The translations under genes and the position numbers were made by a program. From Pseudomonas indica NBRC 103045 (GTDB taxonomy: Bacteria; Pseudomonadota; Gammaproteobacteria; Pseudomonadales; Pseudomonadaceae), in the NCBI RefSeq assembly GCF_002091635.1, contig NZ_BDAC01000021.1:49050-113049 (forward strand): a stretch of DNA of 64,000 nt. Direction: 5' to 3'. This document shows, piece by piece, positions 26,776 to 36,413 of the stretch (the stretch's first letter is position 1; each line of letters opens with the position of its first letter). The notes beneath the pieces are model-generated. The model was not told where the DNA came from and made no database searches. It saw nothing but the letters and a program-made list of their open reading frames with translations.

Positions 26776-28215
26776 TTATTCCACGGCCTTGACCATATCC
26801 TCGATGACTTTCTTGGCGTCGCCGAAGACCATCATGGTCTTGTCCAGGTAGAACAGTTCGTTGTCCAGGCCGGCGTAGCCGCTGGCCATGGAGCGCTTGT
26901 TGACGATCACGGTCTTGGCCTTGTAGGCCTCGAGAATCGGCATGCCGGCGATGGGTGACTTGGGATCGTTCTTCGCCGCCGGGTTGACCACGTCGTTGGC
27001 GCCGAGCACCAGTACCACGTCGGCCTGACCGAACTCGGAGTTGATGTCTTCCATCTCGAACACCTGCTCGTAGGGCACTTCGGCCTCGGCGAGAAGGACG
27101 TTCATGTGGCCCGGCATCCGTCCGGCGACCGGGTGGATGGCGTATTTCACGGTCACGCCGCGATGGGTGAGCTTTTCCGAGAGTTCCATCAAGGCATGCT
27201 GCGCGCGGGCCACTGCCAGGCCGTAGCCGGGAACGATGATCACGGTGTCGGCGTTGGTCAGCAGGAAGGCCGCGTCGTCGGCGGAGCCGGACTTCACCGG
27301 GCGCTGCTCCTTGCTGCCGTCCGCCGCTGCGCCGGCATCCGCGTCGGCGCCGAAGCCGCCGAGGATGACGTTGAAGAACGAGCGGTTCATCGCCTTGCAC
27401 ATGATGTAGGAGAGGATCGCGCCCGAGGAGCCGACCAGGGAACCGGCGATGATCAGCATCGAGTTGTTCAGCGAGAAGCCGATGCCGGCCGCCGCCCAGC
27501 CCGAGTAGCTGTTCAGCATCGATACCACCACCGGCATGTCGGCACCGCCGATCGGGATGATGATCAGCACGCCGATGACGAAGGCCAGTGCCACCAGCAG
27601 GGCGAAGGCGCTGACGTTACCGGTGAAGGTGTAGGCCAGGCCGAGACCGACGATGGCCAGGCCGACCGCCAGGTTGACCAGGTGCTGGCCCTTGAAGACC
27701 ACCGGGGCGCCCTGGAACAGGCGGAACTTGTACTTGCCGGACAGCTTGCCGAAGGCGATCACCGAGCCGGAGAAGGTGATGGCACCAATGGCCGCGCCGA
27801 GGAACAGTTCCAGGCGGTTGCCGGCCGGGATCGGTGCGGTCATGTTGGACACGATGCCCAGCGACTGCGGCTCGACCACCGCGGCGATGGCGATGAACAC
27901 AGCGGCCAGGCCGATCATGCTGTGCATGAAGGCGACCAGCTCCGGCATCTTGGTCATTTCGACGCGCTTGGCCATGATCGAGCCAGCGGTGCCGCCGATC
28001 AGCAGGCCGACGATGACGAAGCCGATGCCGGTGGTGGCGATCTCGGCGCCCAGCTTGAAGATCAGGCCGATGGTGGTGAGCACGGCGATAGCCATGCCGA
28101 TCATGCCGAAGACGTTGCCGCGCCGCGAGCTGGTCGGGTGCGACAGGCCTTTCAGCGCCTGGATGAAACACACCGAGGCGACGAGGTAGAGAACAGTGAT
28201 CAGGTTCATGCTCAT
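26776..28215 (-). CDS. pntB: NAD(P) transhydrogenase subunit beta
   Basis: A 479-residue membrane protein: about eight or nine membrane segments in the first 280 residues (domain II), then the soluble NADP(H)-binding domain III with IVPGYGLAVARAQHA, YAIHPVAGRMPGHMNVLLAEA and GANDVVNPAAKNDPKSPIAGMP. It forms the proton channel with PntAB and couples proton entry to hydride transfer from NADH to NADP+. The frame extends further upstream, but the ATG at 28215 has GGAGAAG upstream and starts 2 bases after the PntAB stop. Its terminator is interrupted by the IS element. Confidence 0.96.
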   Translation of the reverse strand: MSMNLITVLYLVASVCFIQALKGLSHPTSSRRGNVFGMIGMAIAVLTTIGLIFKLGAEIATTGIGFVIVGLLIGGTAGSIMAKRVEMTKMPELVAFMHSMIGLAAVFIAIAAVVEPQSLGIVSNMTAPIPAGNRLELFLGAAIGAITFSGSVIAFGKLSGKYKFRLFQGAPVVFKGQHLVNLAVGLAIVGLGLAYTFTGNVSAFALLVALAFVIGVLIIIPIGGADMPVVVSMLNSYSGWAAAGIGFSLNNSMLIIAGSLVGSSGAILSYIMCKAMNRSFFNVILGGFGADADAGAAADGSKEQRPVKSGSADDAAFLLTNADTVIIVPGYGLAVARAQHALMELSEKLTHRGVTVKYAIHPVAGRMPGHMNVLLAEAEVPYEQVFEMEDINSEFGQADVVLVLGANDVVNPAAKNDPKSPIAGMPILEAYKAKTVIVNKRSMASGYAGLDNELFYLDKTMMVFGDAKKVIEDMVKAVE

Positions 28216-28217
28216 GG

Positions 28218-28532
28218 TCAGTGCTTCTCCGCCGGCGCCTTCGGCGCTTTCTTCTTGAACATTTCCAGCATGCGTCGGGTGACCAGGAAGCCACCGAAGA
28301 CGTTGACCGCGGCCAGGGCCACGGCCAGGGTGCCCATGGCCTTGCCCAGCGGGGTCACGGTGAGGGCGGCGGCCAGCATGGCACCGACGATCACGATGGC
28401 GGAGATGGCGTTGGTCACGGCCATCAGCGGGGTGTGCAGGGCGGGGGTGACGTTCCATACCACGTGGTAGCCGACGTAGATGGCCAGCACGAAGATGATC
28501 AGGTTGTAGATACCGTCGGAAATCAGGTCCAT
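28218..28532 (-). CDS. pntAB: NAD(P) transhydrogenase subunit alpha part 2
   Basis: A 104-residue membrane protein with three hydrophobic segments ([50 protein letters not shown]), equivalent to the C-terminal membrane part of E. coli PntA. Split alpha subunits are usual in Pseudomonas. It lies 10 bases after pntAA and 2 bases before pntB. Confidence 0.95.
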   Translation of the reverse strand: MDLISDGIYNLIIFVLAIYVGYHVVWNVTPALHTPLMAVTNAISAIVIVGAMLAAALTVTPLGKAMGTLAVALAAVNVFGGFLVTRRMLEMFKKKAPKAPAEKH

Positions 28533-28542
28533 GTCGCGCCCC

Positions 28543-29664
28543 TTAGCCGTTCTTGCGGACGACCTGGCCGTCGCGGCACATCAGGCACGCGGCGACGATG
28601 TCGTCTTCCAGGTTGAGGTGGAACTGGCCATCCTTGTCGAGGACCAGCTTGAGGAAGTCCAGCAGGTTGCGTGCGTAGAGGGCGGAGGCGTCCGCCGGTA
28701 CCAGTGCGGCCAGGTTGGTGTGGCCGACGAGGGTCACGCCGTGCTTGACCACCACCTTGTCGGCTTCGGTCAGCGGGCAGTTGCCGCCCTGGGCGGCGGC
28801 CAGGTCGATGACCACCGAGCCCGGCTTCATCTCCTGCACGGTGGCTTCGTGCAGCAGGGTCGGTGCCTTGCGGCCGGGGATCAGCGCGGTGGTGATGACG
28901 ATGTCGGACTGCTTGGCGCGTTCGTGCACGGCCTTGGCCTGACGTTCCATCCAGGAGGCGGGCATGGGACGGGCGTAACCGCCGACGCCCTGGGCGCATT
29001 CGCGCTCTTCATCGGTCTCGAACGGCACGTCGACGAACTTGGCGCCGAGGGATTCGATCTGTTCCTTCACCGCCGGGCGCACGTCCGAGGCCTCGATCAC
29101 AGCACCCAGGCGCTTGGCCGTGGCGATGGCCTGCAGGCCTGCCACGCCGGCGCCGAGGATCAGCACGCGGGCGGCCTTCACGGTGCCGGCGGCGGTCATC
29201 AACATCGGCATGAAGCGCGGATAGTGGTTGGCCGCCAGCATCACGGCCTTGTAGCCGGCGATGTTGGCCTGGGACGACAGCACGTCCAGGCTCTGCGCGC
29301 GAGACGTGCGCGGCGCGGCCTCGAGGGCGAAGGCGGTGATGCCGCGCTGGGCCATTCGGGCAATGTTGTCGTTGTCGAAGGGATTGAGCATGCCGAGCAG
29401 CACCGCGCCGGGCTTCATCTGCGCCAGTTCGGCCTCGGACGGGGCGACCACCTTCAGCACCAGATCGGCGCCGAGAGCGTCGGCGTCGCTGCCGATTTCC
29501 GCGCCAACGGCCTGATAGGCCGCATCCGGTTGGCTGGCAGCAAGGCCGGCGCCGCTTTGCACGGTGATCCGATGGCCTTGGCCAATCAGTTTCTTCACCG
29601 TTTCCGGGGTCGCGGCCACCCGCGTCTCGCCGGCGTGTGTTTCGAGAGGAACACCGATGTGCAC
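28543..29664 (-). CDS. pntAA: NAD(P) transhydrogenase subunit alpha part 1
   Basis: A 373-residue soluble NAD(H)-binding domain I of the transhydrogenase, related to alanine dehydrogenase. Visible are [20 protein letters not shown] at the N-terminus, [22 protein letters not shown] (dinucleotide fold), [18 protein letters not shown] and [12 protein letters not shown]. The start codon is GTG (29664) with AGGAG seven bases upstream. The three genes form one operon read leftward. A 467-base upstream region without a gene separates it from the MalT-like regulator, which is read in the same direction. Confidence 0.95.
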   Translation of the reverse strand: MHIGVPLETHAGETRVAATPETVKKLIGQGHRITVQSGAGLAASQPDAAYQAVGAEIGSDADALGADLVLKVVAPSEAELAQMKPGAVLLGMLNPFDNDNIARMAQRGITAFALEAAPRTSRAQSLDVLSSQANIAGYKAVMLAANHYPRFMPMLMTAAGTVKAARVLILGAGVAGLQAIATAKRLGAVIEASDVRPAVKEQIESLGAKFVDVPFETDEERECAQGVGGYARPMPASWMERQAKAVHERAKQSDIVITTALIPGRKAPTLLHEATVQEMKPGSVVIDLAAAQGGNCPLTEADKVVVKHGVTLVGHTNLAALVPADASALYARNLLDFLKLVLDKDGQFHLNLEDDIVAACLMCRDGQVVRKNG

Positions 29665-29706
29665 TTCGTATTCTCCTGCGTGATCTTTATCTTTTTTTCG
29701 AGGTAA

Positions 29707-29732
29707 CCAGGGCGCTACGGATGGCGCCCTGG
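29707..29732 (-). promoter_or_regulatory. Stem-loop in the leader of the pnt operon
   Basis: A 9-bp stem CCAGGGCGC/GCGCCCTGG with an 8-base loop lies 43 bases before the pntAA start. On the minus strand it is followed by GGTTACCTCG, with no T-run, so it is not a plain terminator. The rest of the 467-base gap (29665-30131) is AT-rich between about 29820 and 30120 and must contain the pnt promoter. No gene is supported there. Confidence 0.4.
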
Positions 29733-30131
29733 GGACTGCTGATCGGCAGAGATCCCGCGCGTCAACTGCTCAGGTCGGCGAGGGGCGGGGCATTTTGCAG
29801 TCGAACCGCAAGGCCTTCAAGGAGTTCTGAAGTACAACTACGGAATAACTACAAGTCATCAACTGACCAGTCATTCTAGGAAACTCAGCCAAACGGCGCC
29901 CGGTCTGGGACCACAGGACTTCGCAGAGGTTTAATTACGGGCCTCACATCCTGTGCATGAATGAGACGCCATCACAGTATTTCCTTCTTTTGGACGGTAG
30001 GGATGCTGGCAAAAAGGAGCTGTCTACGTCTGTAAATGGCGCAAAGGGATATCGCGCTGACGCTGAACGGGGCAAAGCTGTAGCTGTGCCATTTATTGAC
30101 TACGGGGTCAATTATCGTAACGGTTGCCCGT

Positions 30132-32693
30132 TCAGCTGAGCAAGCCCAGGGTCTTGGCCCGCATGATCGCCTGGGTTCGGCGCTTCACGCCGAGCTTGCT
30201 GTTGATCTTCTTGGTGTGGGTTTTCACGGTGTTCACGGAAATGAACAGGTAGTTGCCGATTTCCTGGTTGGAAAAGCCTTCGGCCAGGAGTTGCAGCACG
30301 GCCTGTTCACGTTGGCTGAGCAGGGTGCTGGCGGGAGGGACGGTCGACAGGTCGGGTGCGGTATGCCGTGCGATCGGACCCGCCGTAACGGCGGCCGTCC
30401 CCGAAAGCAATCCATACCAGCCATGTTCGAGTGCTTCTTCACGCGCCTGCTGCTCGAGTGTCGCTGCCGTTTCACGATGCAGGCTGCGCGAGATGTCGGC
30501 CAGAGCAAGTTGCGCGTCGCAGGCCAGCAGGTTGAAGTGCCTCTGCCGGCTTTTTTCCAGCACGGCCAGGAGCCGCTGTTCGGCCTCTTCCAAGCGACCT
30601 TCCGCATGTAGGCTGCGCGCATGCAGCAGTTGGCTGTTCAATGACAGCGCGGGATAGTCCGGCGGCGCCAGCCAGGGGTTCGGTTCTTCGAAGTAGCGCT
30701 GGATGCGCTCGGCGATCGGGCCGATGCGTTCCCAGCGCCCCTGGCGGGCCAGCACGCGCATGCTCTGTACCAGCTGTGCGCCGCGGTAGCAGTAGCGCCA
30801 GACCTGGCCGCAATGCATCTGCCGTTCGGCTTCGCGCAGATGGAGGAAGGCCTCGTCGAAATCACCGCGTCGCGAGCAGAGTTCGGCCAGCGTGAGGTAG
30901 CCGTGCAGGGCGAAAGGATCGGCGCAGTCGATGGCCTGGCGCAGGCCGGCTCGCAGAGGGGGCTCTGCGTCCTCGAGCCGCCCTTGCAGCAGATGCAGTT
31001 CGGCCTCCAACAGATGCAGGCGGCCGAGCAGCATGGAGTCTTCGGTCTGGCGGCGACCGAGCAGGGCGAAGCTCTGTTGCAGCAGGTGATGTGCGCGCGA
31101 CAGTTCGCCCCGCAGCAGCAGCAGGCGAAGGCGATCCAGGTTGAGCAGGGTCTCGAACAACAGGCTGCCCTGGCGTCGCGCCAGCTCCAGCGCGACGCGC
31201 AGGATGTCGACGGCATTGTCCGGCTCGTCCCCAGCCATGCTGATGTGGGCGAGTGCTGAGTAGCAGAGCAGCTTGGGCATCCACTCTTCATCCGGCAAGG
31301 CCGTGAGTGCCGCCTGGCAATTCTGGCGGGCAGCATCGCCGGGATCGCCGCGCAGCGCCAGCAGACAGCCTCGCAATGCTTGCCAGTTGGCCAGCAGCTT
31401 GCGGTTGCGGCGAGCGTCCGGCTGCGGCAGGAAGCGCGCCAGTTTGGTGATGCATGGGTCGGCCTCTTCCAGCCGCCAGCTCAACAGCAGCGCCCAGGCA
31501 TTCAGACTGAGCAGGCGTGGCGTGCTTTCCAGCAGCTCGGTCGGCAACCGCTCGCGCCAGGCGAGCAGATGGGCGAGGTGTTGCTCGCCGGCCAGCCATT
31601 CCTGGCTGAGGCGTTCCAGATAGGCCGCCGCCACCTCTGGCTGGCCGGCGCAGAGGGCCTGTTCGACCGCTTCCTCGACCAACCCGGCGGAGACGAACAG
31701 CCGGCACGCCCGCAAATGCAGTTGGGTCGCGGCGGTCGGGGTGAGGCGGTCGCGCAGGGCCTGGGCCACAGCCGGTAGCAAGCGGTACCAGTGGCCATGC
31801 TCGTCCAGCGCCTGGAAGAACGCATGGCGCCGCAGCAGTTGTTCGAAGAGTCGGGCGCCTTCGCCCTCTTCCCAGAGTTGCTGGCAGAGTTCGACGGAGA
31901 CTTTCGGCAGGTGCGCCAGGGCATAGAGGCATTCTCGCTCGTCCGGGCCGAGGCGTTGCAGCAGCTCATGTTCTAGGTAGTCGCGCAGCCAGTGACCGCT
32001 GCCGTGCGTGCCCGCGATGGCTTGGGGGCCGTGCTGGGACAGCAACAGGCGTACACCGGCGCACCAGCCGGCGGTTTCCGTCCAGAGCTGGTCGCGTTGC
32101 TCTGGGGAGGTGTGCGGGGCCAAGTGCTGGATCAGCCGCTCCAGCTCGTTGCGGTCGAATGCCAAGTCAGCGCTGTCCAGCTCCAGCAGTTCGCCGGCGA
32201 GCAGCAGGCGCGGCAGGTTCCAGTCCGGGCGTTGGCGCGTGCTGACCAACAGGTGCAACCCATCCAGGGGCTGACTCAGGAGCAGATCGATGCAGGCGTC
32301 GAGTTCGGGGCTCGGGTGGGCGGGGTAGTCGTCGAGCACCAGCCAGATCGGCTGGTCGCGTTGGCTGAACAACTGGAGCAGTGCCTGCCCGGGAGGCAGG
32401 GCGGGAATCTGCTCGGTCAGCGCCGTGGCGACGCGCAGCAGCAGTTGTTCGGTGCTGAGGGGCTGGCCGGCGAGGCCGAGCCAGATGATCTGCTCATGGG
32501 CCGGACATTCCCGAAGGAATTCGCCGATCAGTACGCTCTTGCCGAATCCCGCCGGCGCGCACAGCAGGCGCAGCCGGCAATCTTCCTCCCGCAGTCGCCC
32601 GATCAGGCGCGGGCGGGGCTGGTGGGCAGGCGGTAGCCGCGGAACACTGAGCACGAGCGGAGCGATGCCGTTTGCGGAGCGAGCCTGGGGCAT
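30132..32693 (-). CDS. MalT-like LuxR-family transcriptional regulator (STAND ATPase)
   Basis: An 853-residue protein. The N-terminal NTPase has Walker A APAGFGKS (46-53) and VLDDYPAHP as the Walker B-type strand. A long middle (about 350-780) of helical repeats rich in LxxAExxLxxGxxxxA follows. The C-terminus is a LuxR HTH: SQREQAVLQLLAEGFSNQEI, then SVNTVKTHTKKINSKLGV. This is the layout of MalT-type activators, which bind an inducer and ATP and then multimerise. The frame opens 20 codons upstream, but the ATG at 32693 is preferred. It lies directly downstream of the DUF1302/DUF1329 pair and probably controls it; the inducer is unknown. Confidence 0.88.
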   Translation of the reverse strand: MPQARSANGIAPLVLSVPRLPPAHQPRPRLIGRLREEDCRLRLLCAPAGFGKSVLIGEFLRECPAHEQIIWLGLAGQPLSTEQLLLRVATALTEQIPALPPGQALLQLFSQRDQPIWLVLDDYPAHPSPELDACIDLLLSQPLDGLHLLVSTRQRPDWNLPRLLLAGELLELDSADLAFDRNELERLIQHLAPHTSPEQRDQLWTETAGWCAGVRLLLSQHGPQAIAGTHGSGHWLRDYLEHELLQRLGPDERECLYALAHLPKVSVELCQQLWEEGEGARLFEQLLRRHAFFQALDEHGHWYRLLPAVAQALRDRLTPTAATQLHLRACRLFVSAGLVEEAVEQALCAGQPEVAAAYLERLSQEWLAGEQHLAHLLAWRERLPTELLESTPRLLSLNAWALLLSWRLEEADPCITKLARFLPQPDARRNRKLLANWQALRGCLLALRGDPGDAARQNCQAALTALPDEEWMPKLLCYSALAHISMAGDEPDNAVDILRVALELARRQGSLLFETLLNLDRLRLLLLRGELSRAHHLLQQSFALLGRRQTEDSMLLGRLHLLEAELHLLQGRLEDAEPPLRAGLRQAIDCADPFALHGYLTLAELCSRRGDFDEAFLHLREAERQMHCGQVWRYCYRGAQLVQSMRVLARQGRWERIGPIAERIQRYFEEPNPWLAPPDYPALSLNSQLLHARSLHAEGRLEEAEQRLLAVLEKSRQRHFNLLACDAQLALADISRSLHRETAATLEQQAREEALEHGWYGLLSGTAAVTAGPIARHTAPDLSTVPPASTLLSQREQAVLQLLAEGFSNQEIGNYLFISVNTVKTHTKKINSKLGVKRRTQAIMRAKTLGLLS

Positions 32694-32746
32694 GGCGGTT
32701 CTCTCGATTGTTGTTATGGACGAACCGTAGCGAATCGAGACTAGCC

Positions 32747-32762
32747 CCCTCACCCGTGAGGG
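32747..32762. promoter_or_regulatory. Palindrome upstream of the MalT-like regulator
   Basis: CCCTCACCCGTGAGGG, a perfect 7-bp inverted repeat with two central bases, lies 54 bases before the regulator start and after the DUF1329 stop. A second inverted pair, TCTCGATT (32702) with AATCGAGA (32733), lies between it and the start codon. Either could be an operator. The GTGAGGG half resembles the GGTGAGG repeats upstream of the DUF1302 gene. Confidence 0.3.
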
Positions 32763-32823
32763 TGAAGGAGCATCGTCGAGACTGATACGGCGTCATAACA
32801 GGATCGAGGAACCGCCGTTGCCG

Positions 32824-34194
32824 TCAGCGGACCCCGGCGTTGCGCAGGGCGGCGGGAGTGTAATCGGCGGCCGAAGCCTGGAAGCCGAACTCGATGCCGC
32901 GTTTCTCCTCGTTCTTCATGCCCAGGGCGATGTAGCGGCCGGCGATGATGTCGTACAGCGCTTCGAGGGTGTAGGTGGCCACTTGGCGCTGGAAGTGGTA
33001 GCTGGCATGCCCCTCGCCAACCCGCCAGAGCTGACCGCGGCCGTCATAGTGATCGGCCAGGGCGATCTGCCAGCTGTCCTCGTCGAAGAACAGGTGGCGC
33101 TTGGCATAGATGTGCCGCTCGCCGGTCTTGACCGTCGCCTCGACCTCCCAGACGCGGTGCAGCTCGTACCGGGTCAGGTCCTGGTTGATGTGGCCGGCCT
33201 TGATCACGTCGTCGTATTTCAGGTTGGGCGAGTCCAGCTTGAAGCTGTTGTAGGGGATGTACATTTCCCGCTTGCCCACCAGCTTCCAGTCATAGCGGTC
33301 CGGGGCACCGGAGAACATGTCGAAGTTGTCCGAAGTGCGCATGCCGTCGGCTGCGGTGCCGGGGCCGTCGTAGGCCACCTGCGGGGCCCGCCGCACACGG
33401 CGCTGGCCGGCGTTGTAGATCCATGCCAGGCGCGGCTCCTTGACCTGGTCGATGGTCTCGTGGACCAGCAGGACGTTGCCGGCCAGGCGTGCCGGGGCGG
33501 TCACCCGCTGCTTGAAGAACAGCAGGACGTTGGCGGCCTTCTGCGGGTCGAGGTCTTTCATCTCGGTGGGGAAGGCGACTTCGTCCTGGAAGTGCACCAG
33601 GGTGTAGGAACCGCCGGTCTGCGGCGTGGCCTGGGTGATCAGGCGTCGGGCGTTACCGCCGCGGTATCGGGTGATGTGGTTCCACACCACTTCGACGCCG
33701 CTCTTCGGAATCGGGAAGGCGTAGTAACGGCTGTCGGAGAAGTTCGACAGGCCGTTGCCGCCGTCCACCGGCTGGGTGCTCACCGCGCTCTTCTTCGCCG
33801 CATCGTAGATCGCCTGGGGCGCGGCGACGCTGCGGTGGGTCTTGTAGACGGGAATCTTGTAGGTATCGGCGTAGCGCTTGAACATCGCCAACTGGCCGGG
33901 GGAGAGCTTGTCCTTGTACTGCTCGGCATTGGCGGCAGTGATGGTGAACAGTGGCTGCTCGTCGGCGAAGGGGTCGGCGAGGAAGCCGTTGGCATCGACG
34001 GCGGCGGCGTTGGTGGGCAGGCCACCGGTCCACTCGGGGATGCTGCTGTCGGCGTTACCGGCCTTCTCGGCGCCCAGCGGGGTGAGGGTGGTGCCCAACT
34101 GGTTGGCTTCGTCCGGCGAAACCGCGGCCATCACCGCGCCGGCCAGAAGGGACAGCGCCAGGGCGCCGTACTGCAGGATTCGTTTGCTGCTCAT
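32824..34194 (-). CDS. DUF1329 outer-membrane-associated protein
   Basis: A 456-residue protein with a signal peptide (cleavage near AGAVMA-AVS). The DUF1329 family features seen include LTPLGAEKAGNADSSIPEWTGG at the N-terminus, and further on YNAGQRRVRRAP and RYELHRVWEVEATVK. The fold is related to LolB/LolA-like lipoprotein factors. DUF1329 genes almost always sit beside a DUF1302 gene, as here (26-base gap), and the pair is linked in several Pseudomonas to handling of hydrophobic esters or export across the outer membrane. The frame continues far upstream by chance; the ATG at 34194 precedes the signal peptide. Confidence 0.88.
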   Translation of the reverse strand: MSSKRILQYGALALSLLAGAVMAAVSPDEANQLGTTLTPLGAEKAGNADSSIPEWTGGLPTNAAAVDANGFLADPFADEQPLFTITAANAEQYKDKLSPGQLAMFKRYADTYKIPVYKTHRSVAAPQAIYDAAKKSAVSTQPVDGGNGLSNFSDSRYYAFPIPKSGVEVVWNHITRYRGGNARRLITQATPQTGGSYTLVHFQDEVAFPTEMKDLDPQKAANVLLFFKQRVTAPARLAGNVLLVHETIDQVKEPRLAWIYNAGQRRVRRAPQVAYDGPGTAADGMRTSDNFDMFSGAPDRYDWKLVGKREMYIPYNSFKLDSPNLKYDDVIKAGHINQDLTRYELHRVWEVEATVKTGERHIYAKRHLFFDEDSWQIALADHYDGRGQLWRVGEGHASYHFQRQVATYTLEALYDIIAGRYIALGMKNEEKRGIEFGFQASAADYTPAALRNAGVR

Positions 34195-34220
34195 CGTAAT
34201 CGTGTCCTTATCCGAGGCGC

Positions 34221-35984
34221 TTAGAAGTTGACGCCGAAGCTGAGCGCGACGAAGTCGCGGTCGGTGGTCGGGTTGTAATGGCCGCCGAAGAAGTCGGTGT
34301 AACTGAGGCTGGCGGTGTAGGTGTTCTGGTAATCGGCGTTGAGGCCGACGCTGATCGCCTTGGAGCCCTCGTTGAAGTTCGGTCCGTAGCCGTCCACGTC
34401 GTGGGACCAGGCCAGGTTCGGCGACAGGTTGATGCCGGCGATCACGTTGCTGTAGTCCAGGCTGGCGCGCAGGCGGTAACCCCAGGAGCTGCTGGTGTAG
34501 AAGCCATCGCCTTGGCATTCGTGCGGGTTGGCGGCATTGAACGCCTGGCATACACCCGGCACGCTGAACTCGCCGGCGCCGTAGATGGGGTCGCGGCCGA
34601 AGCGCAGCTCGCTGGGGTCGTCCTTGATACCACCGATGTGGTTGTAACCCACCTCGCCTATCAGGGTCAGGCGGCTGGCGCCGAGCACCCGGTCGATGAA
34701 CTGGACAGCGGTGACCTGTGCCTGAGTGAAGGGCTTGCGCTGGTAGCCATGGATATCGGCGCCGGCGGCGTTAGTGGCATGACCGCTCTCGAACACCGGG
34801 TTGAACGGCAGGCCGAGGGCGGCGAAGGACAGGTCGGTGGAGTTGATCTGCATCGGCATGTTCGGCCGGTAGCTGAGTTCGCCAGACAGGGCCGTGCCGC
34901 CAACGTTGGTCTGGAAGCTGACGCCGTAGAGGTGAATGTCCTCCGGATACTCGATGAAGTAACGGGCGTTCGGTGCCCCGGGAATGAAAGCCGGGCTGGG
35001 AGTGGTGGTGCGGATGGTGCTGAATACCGGCGAGCGGCTGTGGTAGTTCATGGCATAAAGGCCGAACTCCGTATCGTTCAGCGCTTCGGAGAACCAGCGC
35101 AGGGCGATGCCGTACTGGCCGCTGTCGCGTGCATCGCGGTCGCCGGCGCGGGGGATGTAGGCATTATCGATGAAGGAATTGGTCGACTCGCCCGGCGGCA
35201 GGTCCGGACCGAACACCGTCAGGCGGTCCTCGCAGCCGTCGGCGACCACGTCGGAGGTGGAGAAGAAAGTGCCGCAGTTGTCCACCACGGTCTGGTCCCA
35301 CTCCAACTGATAGAAGGCCTCCACGCTCAGGCTGTCGGTGAGGCTCTGCGACAGATAGAGCATGTTCACCGGGATCAGGCCTTCCTTGATCTCCGCGCCG
35401 GGGCGGCGGAACGCGGCGACGTCGATCGGGTTGATCGAGTTGATGCCGTTGCCGATGAAGGTGCTTTCGCCCCAACTGACCACCTGCTTGCCGACGCGGA
35501 CGCTGCCGGGCAGGTCGCCCAGGCTGTAGTTGTAATAAATGAAGGCATCGAGCAACTGCGCGCCGGAGGATTTCGCCCCTTCCTTGCGGTTGTGGTCGTC
35601 GATGTCATAGAACATCCGGTGTTCGTCCTTCAGCTCGAAGTCGTACCAGTACTTGCCGCGCAGGAAGACGCCGACATCGCGATATTTCAGTTCGAGGTCG
35701 TGGGTGCCCTTGAAGATTTTCGAGAAGGTCTCGCCTTTCTTGAAGTTCAGGCGGCCATCGTCGGAAGTACGCGACGAGGCTGTACCGCCGCTGGCCGTGG
35801 AGATGAAGTCCTTGTCCGGTGCGCGCACCGCCCAGCTGGCGCCCACCGACAGTTGCGAGTCGAACTGCCCTTCGATTTCCCCGATGTTGAACGAAACGGC
35901 GTGGGCCTGGGCACTGCAGCCCAGAGCAACGGCGGCGGCCAGCGTATGCGGCCGGAAGATTCCGCGCATTGTTCTTGTTGTCAT
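34221..35984 (-). CDS. DUF1302 outer membrane beta-barrel protein
   Basis: A 587-residue protein with a signal peptide (cleavage near AQAHA-VSF), many amphipathic beta strands, and a C-terminal strand ending DFVALSFGVNF with the terminal Phe recognised by the BAM machinery. LLDAFIYYNYSLGDLPGSVR and VGKQVVSWGESTFIGNGINS are DUF1302 hallmarks. An AGGAG site precedes the ATG. It is the first gene of the DUF1302-DUF1329-regulator group and probably forms an outer-membrane channel for a hydrophobic compound. The gene is divergent from gspE. Confidence 0.9.
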   Translation of the reverse strand: MTTRTMRGIFRPHTLAAAVALGCSAQAHAVSFNIGEIEGQFDSQLSVGASWAVRAPDKDFISTASGGTASSRTSDDGRLNFKKGETFSKIFKGTHDLELKYRDVGVFLRGKYWYDFELKDEHRMFYDIDDHNRKEGAKSSGAQLLDAFIYYNYSLGDLPGSVRVGKQVVSWGESTFIGNGINSINPIDVAAFRRPGAEIKEGLIPVNMLYLSQSLTDSLSVEAFYQLEWDQTVVDNCGTFFSTSDVVADGCEDRLTVFGPDLPPGESTNSFIDNAYIPRAGDRDARDSGQYGIALRWFSEALNDTEFGLYAMNYHSRSPVFSTIRTTTPSPAFIPGAPNARYFIEYPEDIHLYGVSFQTNVGGTALSGELSYRPNMPMQINSTDLSFAALGLPFNPVFESGHATNAAGADIHGYQRKPFTQAQVTAVQFIDRVLGASRLTLIGEVGYNHIGGIKDDPSELRFGRDPIYGAGEFSVPGVCQAFNAANPHECQGDGFYTSSSWGYRLRASLDYSNVIAGINLSPNLAWSHDVDGYGPNFNEGSKAISVGLNADYQNTYTASLSYTDFFGGHYNPTTDRDFVALSFGVNF

Positions 35985-36079
35985 GCGGCTCTCCTGAGAG
36001 GGTTGAACGAGCCCTCATCCTAATCAGCCGAAACAGCGGCCATAACTGCCTGAAGGGGCGATTTATGGGGTCACCCGTT

Positions 36080-36162
36080 GGGGTGAGGCAGAGGCGGAAA
36101 AGCCGGGTCGGAGGCAGGAAAAGGGTGGGCTGGAGGGGCGTTCGGGAGGGGTGAGGCGGAGG
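36080..36162. promoter_or_regulatory. Direct repeats in the DUF1302/gspE divergent region
   Basis: GGGGTGAGGCAGAGG (36080-36094) and GGGGTGAGGCGGAGG (36148-36162) are direct copies differing at one base and 68 bases apart. The core recalls the E. coli MalT box (GGGGAKGAGG) but lacks one base. The 429-base stretch 35985-36413 holds no supported gene and must carry the promoters of both the DUF1302 gene and the secretion operon. Confidence 0.3.
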
Positions 36163-36413
36163 TTTCGTTACCGATGGGGGCGAACTGTGGCCCAGCTCCC
36201 AATGGTGGCTGCGCTCCGCGAGAACAGGCGGGTTGCGTTCGTCGGAGCGCTCCGTCCAGCCATGATGGCCATATGAAATATGAGACCGGTGGCCGAGCGC
36301 GGTTATCGGGGCTTACGGTATAAAGCCTGTTGACCCGCTCTTTCATATGCGGTTTAAACCTTGTCTGGCCGCATTTCGCGCTCTCTAGGCTCTGTTTATA
36401 ACGGAACTCTCCC

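Noticed and set aside
29957..30139. Small plus-strand ORF of 60 codons between pntAA and the MalT-like regulator
   Set aside because: No ribosome site and no family match; ends inside the regulator gene on the other strand.
32818..36023. Two long plus-strand frames opposite the DUF1329 and DUF1302 genes
   Set aside because: Low-complexity Gly/Val/Asp-rich shadows of secreted proteins that have signal peptides and family motifs.
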